The notes under the pieces: generated by a model
The model's database searches: none
Told to the model about the DNA's origin: nothing
The model's input: the letters and a program-made list of their open reading frames with translations, nothing else
Origin: DASSQJ01 sp963773655
Lineage (GTDB): Bacteria; Actinomycetota; Actinomycetes; Actinomycetales; Dermatophilaceae
NCBI GenBank assembly: GCA_963773655.1
Contig: CAVZBX010000001.1
Location: 744,001-808,000, forward strand
DNA: 64,000 nucleotides
Reading direction: 5' to 3'
Shown: piece by piece, positions 28,933 through 36,266 of the stretch
Layout: each line of letters begins with the position of its first letter
How positions within the stretch are numbered: position 1 is the stretch's first letter
Made by a program: the position numbers and the translations under genes

Positions 28933-29864
28933 CCGCCACCGCCACCACGCACCGCCCCGGGCAGCCGGGCCACACCCCGGACATCCTGTGCGACAACCTG
29001 GTCCGCATCTTCCGGGCCGAGGGCATCGAGGTCGTCGCCCTGCAGGGCCTCGACCTGGTCGTCCAGCCCGGCGAGCTGGTCGCGGTCGTCGGGGCCTCCG
29101 GGTCGGGCAAGTCAACGCTGCTCGGCATCCTGTCCGGCCTCGACGTCCCGAGCGCCGGCACGGCGCAGGTCGCCGGCCAGGACCTCGGGTCGATGACGCC
29201 ACGGCAGCGCTTGGCCTACCGGCGCGACACGGTCGGCTTCCTCTTCCAGCAGGCCACCGCCAACCTGCTGCCCTACCTCACCGCGCTCGAGAACGTCGAG
29301 CTGCCGATGGTGCTGTCGGGCGTGGCCCGCTCGGAGCGCACGACCCGGGCGCACGACACCCTCGAGGTGCTCGGCATCCCCGACTGCGCCGACCGGCGCC
29401 TCACCGAGCTGTCCGGCGGGCAGCAGCAGCGGGTGGCGCTCGGGGTCGCCGTCGCCAACCGTCCGCGCGTGCTGCTCGCCGACGAGCCGACCGGCGAGCT
29501 CGACACGCGCAGCAGCGACGAGGTCTTCACGGCCATCCGGGGTGCCAACCGCGAGCTGGGCACCACCGTGCTCGTCGTCACCCACGACCCGCTCGTCAGC
29601 GAGCACGTGGCGCGCACGGTCGGGATCCGCGACGGGCGCACTTCCTCGGAGGTGCTGCGTCGCGGTGACGGCGGGGAGGGGCTCGTCGCGGAGGAGTACG
29701 CCGTGCTCGACCGGGCCGGCCGCCTCCAGCTCCCGCGGGCCTTCACCAGCGCCCTCGAGATGCGCGACCGGGTGCGGCTCGACCTCGAGACCGACCACAT
29801 CGGCGTCTGGCCGGCCCGCCCCGAGGACGGGGCCGTCGACGCGGCGCAGGGGGAGGAGCGATGA
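28929..29864 (+). CDS. ABC transporter ATP-binding protein with AbrB-like C-terminal tail
   Basis: 311 residues. The ABC domain has Walker A GASGSGKST (55-63), signature LSGGQQQRVALG (161-172), Walker B VLLADEPTGELD (181-192) and the switch His219 (VVTHD). MacB/LolD-type ATPases are usually about 220-250 residues; here about 60 extra residues follow. In them EYAVLDRAGRLQLPRA (256-271) then RVRLDLETDHIGVWP resembles a swapped-hairpin AbrB/MazE fold. It is third in the FtsX operon and overlaps both neighbours by 4 bp. The tail may bind DNA or mediate assembly; the resemblance is by eye only. Confidence 0.9.
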   Translation: MTATATTHRPGQPGHTPDILCDNLVRIFRAEGIEVVALQGLDLVVQPGELVAVVGASGSGKSTLLGILSGLDVPSAGTAQVAGQDLGSMTPRQRLAYRRDTVGFLFQQATANLLPYLTALENVELPMVLSGVARSERTTRAHDTLEVLGIPDCADRRLTELSGGQQQRVALGVAVANRPRVLLADEPTGELDTRSSDEVFTAIRGANRELGTTVLVVTHDPLVSEHVARTVGIRDGRTSSEVLRRGDGGEGLVAEEYAVLDRAGRLQLPRAFTSALEMRDRVRLDLETDHIGVWPARPEDGAVDAAQGEER

Positions 29865-30535
29865 GCCACCACCTCGAGGTGCGCGACGTCCACCGCACCT
29901 TCGGCACCGGGCCGTACGCCGTGCACGCCCTGCGCGGGGTGTCCTTCGACGCCGAGCCCGGTGAGGTGGTGGCCGTGCGCGGCAGGTCGGGGTCGGGAAA
30001 GACCAGCCTGCTCAACGTCATCGGCGGCCTCGACCGCCCCGACTCCGGCACGGTGCGCCTCGGCGAGCAGGAGGTGACCGCGATGGGCGACGACGCCCTG
30101 CTCGCGTTGCGCCGCGCGCACGTCTCCTACGTCTTCCAGTCCTTCGGGCTGGTGCCCATCCTCACCGCCCGCGAGAACGTCGGGGTGCCCTTGCGGCTGC
30201 GGGAGGTCGACCCCGCCGAGCGCGAGCGGCGGGTGGCGGAGGCGCTGCAGCACGTCGGCCTCGAGGGCCACGCCGAGCACCGACCGGACGAGCTGTCCGG
30301 GGGGCAGCAGCAGCGGGTGGGGCTGGCGCGAGCCCTCGTGGCCGGGCCGGACCTGCTGCTCGCCGACGAGCCCACGGGCCAGCTCGACTCCGAGACCGGC
30401 CGCGAGATCATGCTGCTCATCGCCCGCCTGGCCAAGGAGGAGACGATGACGTGCGTCGTCACCACCCACGACCCGGCGCTGCTCGCGGCCGCCGACCGCG
30501 TCCTCGAGCTGACCGACGGCGTGCTCACCGGCTGA
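29861..30535 (+). CDS. ABC transporter ATP-binding protein (MacB/LolD type)
   Basis: 224 residues, normal length for the family. Walker A is GRSGSGKTS (41-49), the signature LSGGQQQRVGLARAL, Walker B LLLADEPTGQLD and the switch His is in VVTTHDP. It is the last gene of the two-permease, two-ATPase operon and overlaps the preceding ATPase by 4 bp (ATGA). The presence of two different ATPases suggests a heterodimeric nucleotide-binding unit for the two FtsX permeases. Confidence 0.93.
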   Translation: MSHHLEVRDVHRTFGTGPYAVHALRGVSFDAEPGEVVAVRGRSGSGKTSLLNVIGGLDRPDSGTVRLGEQEVTAMGDDALLALRRAHVSYVFQSFGLVPILTARENVGVPLRLREVDPAERERRVAEALQHVGLEGHAEHRPDELSGGQQQRVGLARALVAGPDLLLADEPTGQLDSETGREIMLLIARLAKEETMTCVVTTHDPALLAAADRVLELTDGVLTG

Positions 30536-30562
30536 GCGCCGCCCACGGTGCGTCGGCGGCGC
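30536..30562 (+). terminator. Bidirectional hairpin between the ABC operon and tesB
   Basis: GCGCCGCC / GGCGGCGC, perfect 8-bp stem with an 11-nt loop, beginning on the base after the last ABC gene's stop and ending 15 bp before the convergent tesB stop. Confidence 0.5.
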
Positions 30563-30577
30563 CGCGCCCGGGGGCGG

Positions 30578-31528
30578 TCAGACGTCGGGGAAGCGGACCA
30601 TGCCCTCCTGCGCCACCGAGGCGACGAGCGTGCCGTCGGCGGCGAACATCCGGCCGATGCCGAGGCCCCGCCCACCCTGCGCGGACGGCGACCGCTGGGC
30701 GTAGAGCACCCAGTCGTCGGCGCGGGCGGGCCGGTGGAACCACATCGCGTGGTCCAGGCTCGCGGCGCGCAGCCCTCGCTGCGACCAGGACCTGCCGTGC
30801 CGGCGCAGGATCGGCTCGAGCAGCGAGTAGTCGGAGGCGTAGGCGAGCACCGCCTCGTGGACGATCGGGTCGTCGGGCAGCTCGCCGACCGCACGCAGCC
30901 ACACCAGCTGCTCGGCCAGGTGCTGCTCGCCGGGCCTGCCGTAGAGGTTGCCCTCGACGTGGCGGAGCTCGACCGCGCGCCCGGCCAGGTGCTGCGCGCG
31001 CGGGTCGTCGACCCCGCCGAAGACGTCACGCAGCGACGGCACCGAGAGCGGGTCGGGCGCCTCCGGCATCTCGTCCTGGTGGTCGAGGCCACCGCCCGGC
31101 ACCTGGAACGAGGCGCTCATCGACAGGATCGGCTTGCCGTGCTGGAGGGCGTGGACCCGCCGGGTGGAGAACGACCGACCGTCGCGCATCCGCTCGACGC
31201 TGAAGGTGATCGGCCGGGTGTCGTCGCCCGGACGCATGAAGTACGCGTGGATGCTGTGCAGCCGGCGGACCGGGCCGTCGAGCTCGCGGACGGTGCGGCC
31301 GGACGCGACCACCCCCTGGGCGAGCACCTGGCCGCCGAAGACCCGGCCGTGCGGCTGCTTCTGGCTCCGGCCCCGGAAGAGGGTGATGTCCTCGGCGAAG
31401 GTGGCGGGCAGGCGCAGCTCGGGGTCGGTGACCGACACCGGTTCGACGCTGACCTCCGCCCGGCCCAGCTCCTCGAGGTCGAGGGTCTCGAGCAGGTCGT
31501 CGACGGGGGAGCCCGGGTCGCTGGTCAC
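30578..31528 (-). CDS. tesB: Acyl-CoA thioesterase II (TesB)
   Basis: 316 residues, a double hot-dog protein. FGGQVLAQG and HSIHAYFMRPGD mark the first hot-dog; LDHAMWFHRP, SPSAQGGRGLG and ASVAQEGMVRF mark the second and carry the Asp, Thr/Ser and Gln that correspond to the E. coli TesB triad. It hydrolyses medium- and long-chain acyl-CoAs to fatty acids and CoA. The GTG start at 31528 sits 6 nt after a TAGGGT element, with no ribosome site, so translation is probably leaderless. It is convergent with the ABC operon. Confidence 0.92.
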   Translation of the reverse strand: MTSDPGSPVDDLLETLDLEELGRAEVSVEPVSVTDPELRLPATFAEDITLFRGRSQKQPHGRVFGGQVLAQGVVASGRTVRELDGPVRRLHSIHAYFMRPGDDTRPITFSVERMRDGRSFSTRRVHALQHGKPILSMSASFQVPGGGLDHQDEMPEAPDPLSVPSLRDVFGGVDDPRAQHLAGRAVELRHVEGNLYGRPGEQHLAEQLVWLRAVGELPDDPIVHEAVLAYASDYSLLEPILRRHGRSWSQRGLRAASLDHAMWFHRPARADDWVLYAQRSPSAQGGRGLGIGRMFAADGTLVASVAQEGMVRFPDV

Positions 31529-31534
31529 GGCGTC

Positions 31535-31540
31535 ACCCTA
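31535..31540 (-). promoter_or_regulatory. -10 element TAGGGT of leaderless tesB
   Basis: Minus-strand TAGGGT ends 6 nt before the GTG at 31528; same spacing as other leaderless starts in the window. Confidence 0.6.
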
Positions 31541-31558
31541 GCGACGGCGCGCTCCCGG

Positions 31559-33013
31559 TCAGGCCACGAGCGGGCGCCGACGGTCCCGGGGTGAGCCTGC
31601 CCTCCCCGCCCGAACGCGCTCGGCGGCGACGGTGAGCCTGGCCACGGCGTCGCGCATCGTCTCCGGGGGCAGCACGTGCGGGAGGCGCAGCCACCGGTCC
31701 AGCCCCCCGTCGACGGCGAAGCGCGGCCCGGCGGCCAGGAGCAGGCCCTGCCCCTCGGCGGCCACGGCCAGCCGGGTGGCGTCGAGGTCGCCGGGCAGCC
31801 GGCACCAGAGCGAGAGCCCGCCCCGGGCGAGGGTGAAGCGCACGTCGGGCAGGTGCTCGGCGAGCGCCGCGGCCGTCGCCTCTCGGGAGGCCACGAGGTC
31901 GGCACGGCGGTCGGCGGTGATGCCGGGGGCGGACCGCATCAGCTCGAGGAGGACCAGCTGCTCGAGCACCGGGGCCCCGAGGTCGCTCGCGGCGCGCGAC
32001 TCGACGAGGGTGCCGACGAGGCCCTGCGGGGCGCGCACCCAGCCGGTCCGCAGCCCGCCCCAGTGCGACTTCGACGCGCTGCCCACCGACACCGCGGCGG
32101 GGGAGTGGGCGGCGAACGGGCGCGGCATCGGCCCGCCCTCGAGGTCGATCTCGACGATGGTCTCGTCGACGACGGGCACGGTGCCGGCCTTCCGCAGCGC
32201 ACCGGCCAGGGTCGCCCGCTCGTCGTCGGACATCAGGGCCCCGGTGGGGTTCTGGAAGTCCGGGACCAGGACGGCGGCCCGGGCACGCGTCGACCCGACG
32301 GCGCGCACCGCCCCCTCCACGTCCCAGCCGTCGGGGTCCATGGGGAGCCCGGACGGTCGGGCCCCGGAGCGGCGCAGCGCGTCGATGGTGTTGGGATACC
32401 CGGGGTTCTCGACGAGGACGCGGTCCCCGGCCGCGACCAGGGCGCCCACGACGACGTTGATCCCGGCCACCGCCCCGGACGTGACGAGCACGTCGTCGGG
32501 GTCGGTCGGCAGCCCCCGACGGGTGTAGCGATCGGCGATGGCGGCACGCAGGGCGGGGACACCCAGGGTGAGGTAGCCGGCGCCGGTGAGGTACTGCGGC
32601 AGCAGCGCCACCGCCCGCTCGTACGCCTCGACGACCCCGACCGGCGCGCGGGTCGCGGCGCAGGTGAGGTCGATGACGTCGTCGTCCGGGTCGGCGGGGA
32701 AGAGCGCGGAGGTGCCGCGGTGGCGTGCTCCCGACGGGATCGTGGCGAGCGACCCCGAGCCCCGGCGCGAGAGGAGGTAGCCACTCTCCCTCAGCACCTC
32801 GTAGGCGCGGGCGACCGTCGTGCGGCTCACGCCGAGGGCGGAGGTGAGGTCGCGCTCGCTCGGCAACCGGGTACCGACGGCGATCCGGCCGTCGGCGATC
32901 GCGACGCGCAACGCGTCGGCCAGGGTCCGGTAGGCGGGCCGGGTGGCGGCGACGTCGCCGACGATCCGGGCGACCCGGGTGGCGCCGACGAGCGGGGCGG
33001 GGGTGGTGGACAT
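31559..33013 (-). CDS. MocR/GntR-type PLP-dependent regulator (YczR-like)
   Basis: 484 residues. The N-terminal GntR winged helix (RTLADALRVAIADG, TRLPSERDLTSALGVSRTTVARAYEVL) is joined to a fold-type I aminotransferase-like domain. That domain has PDFQNPTG and the PLP lysine in SASKSHWGGLRTGW. MocR proteins use PLP or an adduct as signal rather than catalysing transamination. The gene is divergent from a YczE-type membrane gene 62 bp away, the known YczR-YczE arrangement of Bacillus and actinobacteria, so it likely controls that gene. ATG 33013 lies 7 nt after a GATAGT element (leaderless); GTG 33022 would overlap it. Confidence 0.9.
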   Translation of the reverse strand: MSTTPAPLVGATRVARIVGDVAATRPAYRTLADALRVAIADGRIAVGTRLPSERDLTSALGVSRTTVARAYEVLRESGYLLSRRGSGSLATIPSGARHRGTSALFPADPDDDVIDLTCAATRAPVGVVEAYERAVALLPQYLTGAGYLTLGVPALRAAIADRYTRRGLPTDPDDVLVTSGAVAGINVVVGALVAAGDRVLVENPGYPNTIDALRRSGARPSGLPMDPDGWDVEGAVRAVGSTRARAAVLVPDFQNPTGALMSDDERATLAGALRKAGTVPVVDETIVEIDLEGGPMPRPFAAHSPAAVSVGSASKSHWGGLRTGWVRAPQGLVGTLVESRAASDLGAPVLEQLVLLELMRSAPGITADRRADLVASREATAAALAEHLPDVRFTLARGGLSLWCRLPGDLDATRLAVAAEGQGLLLAAGPRFAVDGGLDRWLRLPHVLPPETMRDAVARLTVAAERVRAGRAGSPRDRRRPLVA

Positions 33014-33020
33014 GGTGGCC

Positions 33021-33026
33021 ACTATC
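33021..33026 (-). promoter_or_regulatory. -10 element GATAGT of leaderless yczR-like gene
   Basis: Minus-strand GATAGT ends 7 nt before ATG 33013. Confidence 0.5.
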
Positions 33027-33033
33027 CCACCAT

Positions 33034-33054
33034 TGGCCCTCGATTTCGAGGCCA
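33034..33054 (+). promoter_or_regulatory. Candidate operator in the yczR/yczE intergenic region
   Basis: Near-perfect dyad TGGCC(C)TCGA-TT-TCGAGGCCA, with a perfect CTCGATTTCGAG-type core at 33039-33050 (arms CTCGA/TCGAG). ACCATTGGCC at 33029-33038, another TGGCC copy, fits the direct-repeat sites typical of MocR regulators. It sits between the two divergent starts. Confidence 0.5.
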
Positions 33055-33075
33055 GTTCCGGGCATCCTCGTCGTC

Positions 33076-33894
33076 ATGTCCCCGATCCAGCTCGTCCGCC
33101 GCGGCGTCAGCCGCCGCGTCGACCTCGTCCCGATGAGCCCGTTCCAGCAGCTGCGGGCCGGCCGGCTCGTCCGCCGCGTCAGCCAGCTCCTCGCCGGCCT
33201 CGTGCTCTTCGGGGCGACGATGGCCCTGATCCTCCGGGCCGGTCTCGGCCTCGAGCCGTGGGGCGTGCTCACCTTCGGCCTGATCCAGCACCTCCCGATG
33301 AGCTACGGAGCGATGGTCGTCGCCAGCTCGTTCGTCGTGCTGCTCCTGTGGATCCCGCTTCGGCAGTGGCCCGGTCTCGGGACCGTGCTCAACGCCGTCG
33401 TCGTCGGCGTCGCCACCGACGCCACCCTGGCCGTCGTGCCCGACGTCGAGGGCCTGCCCCAGCGCGTCGCCGTCCTGCTCGTGGGGGTCGTCGGCAACGG
33501 GGTCGCCGGTGCGCTCTACATCGGCAGCCAGCTCGGCCCCGGGCCGCGCGACGGCCTGATGACCGGGCTGGCCCGGCGCACCGGGCGCTCGATCCGCCTG
33601 GTGCGGACCTCGCTCGAGGTCACCGTCGTGGCGCTTGGCTTCCTCCTCGGTGGGGTCGTGGGGGTGGGCACGGTCGTCTACGCCGTGCTCATCGGTCCGG
33701 TCGTCCAGCTGTTCCTGCCGCTGCTGACGGTCCGGGTCGACGTGCCGGCGGCTCAGCCGGCCACCGAATGGGCGGGCTCGCGCCGCCAGGACCACACGGC
33801 CGCCGACCACGCGGTGGCGAGCAGCACGAACGACACCCCGAGCGCCCACCGCAGCGCCGTCCCGGGCGTGACGCTCTGCGACAACGCCACCTGA
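33076..33894 (+). CDS. YczE/YyaS-type integral membrane protein
   Basis: 272 residues. Around residues 30-225 there are about five hydrophobic segments, beginning LLAGLVLFGATMALILRAGLGLEPWGVL, then GAMVVASSFVVLLLW and LGTVLNAVVVGVATDATLA; the loop GPRDGLMTGLARRTGRSI is characteristic of the YczE family. The function of this family is not known. A polar tail of about 47 residues runs into and antisense to the 3' end of the convergent MFS gene, overlapping it by 142 bp; YczE proteins usually end near residue 220, so the stop seems to have been lost. It is divergent from its likely regulator. CATCCT ends 7 nt before the ATG, suggesting a leaderless start. Confidence 0.8.
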   Translation: MSPIQLVRRGVSRRVDLVPMSPFQQLRAGRLVRRVSQLLAGLVLFGATMALILRAGLGLEPWGVLTFGLIQHLPMSYGAMVVASSFVVLLLWIPLRQWPGLGTVLNAVVVGVATDATLAVVPDVEGLPQRVAVLLVGVVGNGVAGALYIGSQLGPGPRDGLMTGLARRTGRSIRLVRTSLEVTVVALGFLLGGVVGVGTVVYAVLIGPVVQLFLPLLTVRVDVPAAQPATEWAGSRRQDHTAADHAVASSTNDTPSAHRSAVPGVTLCDNAT

Positions 33895-35204
33895 TAGGCG
33901 GTCATGATGAGCGCCGCACCGATGGCGGCCCCGATCCGCTGACCGGTCTGCAGCGCCCCGCCGGCCGCGCCGCCCATCCGGGTCGGGACCTCCGCGAGCG
34001 AGAGGGTGATGTTCGGCGAGACGACGGCACCGCCGCCGAGGCCGGCGACGAGCAGCGGTAGCGCCAGCGCGAACCAGGCGAGGTCGGAAGGGCTCTGCGC
34101 CGGCACGGCGAGGCCCACGCCCACCAGGCCGGCCATCATGACGAGCAGTGCGGCGACCGTGAGGGGGCGGCCGACCCGGCTGACCAGCCTCCCCGCCAGG
34201 GGGGACGCGACGGCGGAGCCGACCGCGAACGGGGTCAGCAACAGCCCGGCGTGCAGCGCCGACAGGCCCAGGCCGTCCTGGAGGTAGACGCTGAGCACGA
34301 GGAAGACGCCCGTGAAGCCGGTGAAGTACAGGCCACCGATGACGATGCCGCTCGCATAGCCGGGCGTCGCGCGCAGCAACCCGAGGTCGAGCAGCGGCGC
34401 GCCGTCGGACCGTACGATCCGGCGCTCCCAGCCGACGAAGGCGAGGGCGAACAGGGGCACGGCGACGAGCCCGACGAGGGGGACGAACGAGCCGCCTTCG
34501 AGGCTGACCACCGGGTACAGCAGCGCGAGCACCGTCGCGCCGAGCAGCAGCGCGCCGACGAGGTCGAGCCGGGTGTCGGAGCGGCCGTCGACGCGGCCGG
34601 GGACGAGCCGGGCGATCGCGACGAGGAGGACCAGCCCGATCGGCACGTTGACGAGGAAGATCCACCGCCACCCGCTCTCCTCGCCGAAGGCGGCGATGAG
34701 CAGGCCGCCGAGGATCGGGCCGATGGCCGAGGAGACCGACACGGTGAAACCGAAGAGCCCGAACGCCACCCCGCGCTCCGGCCCCCGGAAGAGGGTCTGG
34801 ATCAGCCCGGAGCTCTGGGGAGTGAGCAGCCCCGCGGAGAACCCCTGGACGAGCCGTGCGGCGACGAGTACCCAGACGTTCGGCGCCAACCCCGCCGCTG
34901 CACTGGAGGCGATGAAGCCGCCGAGGCCGATGAGCATCATCGCGCGCCTGCCGTGGGCGTCCCCGAGCCGGCCGCCGGTGACGAGCATCAGTCCGAGTGC
35001 CAGGGCGTAGCCGGAGACGACCCACTGGATGGCGCCGGGCCCGGTGTCGAGCCCGTCCTGCATCGACGGGATCGCGACGTTGACGATGGTGACGTCGAGC
35101 AGCACCATGAAGCCGACGGCGAGGGTGACGCCGAGGATGCGCCATCGGCGCGGGTCGACCTGCTCCGGCGCGGTGCCGGCGCGTTCCTCCGTCTCCTGGC
35201 TCAC
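33753..35204 (-). CDS. DHA2-family MFS drug efflux transporter (EmrB/QacA-like)
   Basis: 483 residues with about 14 hydrophobic segments. It shows the DHA2 motif FMVLLDVTIVNVAIPSMQ in helix 1, GGRLGDAHGRRAMM (motif A) and a motif C-like SSAIGPILGGLLI in helix 5. Such pumps export cationic drugs, dyes or metabolites with protons. The GTG start lies 6 nt after a TAGCGT element (leaderless). The gene's 3' end is overlapped by the convergent YczE-type gene. Confidence 0.9.
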   Translation of the reverse strand: MSQETEERAGTAPEQVDPRRWRILGVTLAVGFMVLLDVTIVNVAIPSMQDGLDTGPGAIQWVVSGYALALGLMLVTGGRLGDAHGRRAMMLIGLGGFIASSAAAGLAPNVWVLVAARLVQGFSAGLLTPQSSGLIQTLFRGPERGVAFGLFGFTVSVSSAIGPILGGLLIAAFGEESGWRWIFLVNVPIGLVLLVAIARLVPGRVDGRSDTRLDLVGALLLGATVLALLYPVVSLEGGSFVPLVGLVAVPLFALAFVGWERRIVRSDGAPLLDLGLLRATPGYASGIVIGGLYFTGFTGVFLVLSVYLQDGLGLSALHAGLLLTPFAVGSAVASPLAGRLVSRVGRPLTVAALLVMMAGLVGVGLAVPAQSPSDLAWFALALPLLVAGLGGGAVVSPNITLSLAEVPTRMGGAAGGALQTGQRIGAAIGAALIMTAYQVALSQSVTPGTALRWALGVSFVLLATAWSAAVWSWRREPAHSVAG

Positions 35205-35210
35205 CGCACC

Positions 35211-35216
35211 ACGCTA
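35211..35216 (-). promoter_or_regulatory. -10 element TAGCGT of leaderless DHA2 gene
   Basis: Minus-strand GTTAGCGT; the hexamer ends 6 nt before GTG 35204. Confidence 0.55.
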
Positions 35217-35284
35217 ACCAGTGCATCGCCCGCGGCCCCCTCCCGTGACCAACCCTCGACGGAAGGGGCCGGCCAGCGCAGTGG

Positions 35285-36169
35285 CTACAACGCCTGCTCG
35301 AGGGTGAGGAACCGGTATCCGCGGGCCCGCAGTCCCTCGATGATCGCCGGGAGGGCCGCGGCGTCGAGGGTCGTGCCGTCCGTCGGGTTGGCGCCGACGT
35401 GCAGGAGCACGATCATCCCCGGCCGGGCCGCGGCGAGCACCCGGTCGCGCACCGACGCCACGCTCATGCCGCCGCTCGTCCCCTTCCAGCCCAGGCTGTC
35501 GACGGTCCAGCGGACCGCGACGTAGCACTGCTCGTTGACGAGCGCGATGGTGCGGGCGTCCCGGGCGCCGTAGGGGAAGCGGAACCACGGACCCGGCCGG
35601 CTCCCGGTGGCGGCCCGGATGGCCGCGGCCCCGTCGCGGACCTCGTCGACGACCGCGGAGGAGGGCAGCGTGGTGAGGTCGGGGTGCGTGTCGCTGTGGT
35701 TCCCCACGGGGTGCGCCCGGGAGATCGAGCCCGCCGCACCCGGGTACCGCCGCACGAAGTCGCCCGTGAGGAAGAAGGTGCCGGCCGCCCCGGTCCGCGA
35801 CAGCGTCGAGAGGACGGAGGCGACGCCGGTGTCACTCGCCCCGCCGTCGAAGGTCAGTACGGCGACCTTCGACGAGGTGGGGACCGCCTCGAGGTCCAGG
35901 CCCCGGTACTGCGCGGTGAGCCGACAGGCGCTCGGTGTCGGTGGCGGCGTGGTGGGGCGGGGGGTGGTCGGTGGTGTCGACGGGGTGCGGCTCGGGCTCG
36001 ACGTGGGGACGGGTGTCGGGCTGGTTCCCCCGGGCGTGGACCGGGTCGGGGTGGCGGACTGCGTCGCGGTGGGTGACGGGGTACGCGCGGGGGGTGCAGG
36101 GGAGCCACACGCGACGGCGCCGACGAGGACGGCGGCGACGGCGCACCGGACGAGGTGTCGACGGGACAT
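35285..36169 (-). CDS. Polysaccharide deacetylase (NodB homology) lipoprotein
   Basis: 294 residues. A lipoprotein signal (MSRRHLVRC... ending GAVAC) is followed by a Thr/Ser/Pro-rich spacer of about 70 residues, then a NodB domain: VAVLTFDGGASDTG, VGNHSDTHPDL (metal His-xxx-His), WFRFPYGARDART and the late IVLLHVGAN. Most NodB enzymes have TFDDG; here the second Asp, a metal ligand, is Gly, as in some actinobacterial relatives with TFDAG. It probably removes acetyl groups from peptidoglycan or another wall glycan at the outer face of the membrane. ATG 36169 has a GGAGG site; two upstream starts are rejected. Confidence 0.85.
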   Translation of the reverse strand: MSRRHLVRCAVAAVLVGAVACGSPAPPARTPSPTATQSATPTRSTPGGTSPTPVPTSSPSRTPSTPPTTPRPTTPPPTPSACRLTAQYRGLDLEAVPTSSKVAVLTFDGGASDTGVASVLSTLSRTGAAGTFFLTGDFVRRYPGAAGSISRAHPVGNHSDTHPDLTTLPSSAVVDEVRDGAAAIRAATGSRPGPWFRFPYGARDARTIALVNEQCYVAVRWTVDSLGWKGTSGGMSVASVRDRVLAAARPGMIVLLHVGANPTDGTTLDAAALPAIIEGLRARGYRFLTLEQAL

Positions 36170-36266
36170 CGGTGCCTCCACCGCCATCGTCACCCCGCCG
36201 CCGGGCGCCGGCGGTGCGGTGTGGCGAACCACGCACCGGGTACGGGCGGCGCGCCCCCGGGCCGGC

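Noticed and set aside
33022..33022. GTG 33022 as start of the MocR regulator
   Set aside because: It overlaps the -10 element; ATG 33013 has the leaderless spacing.
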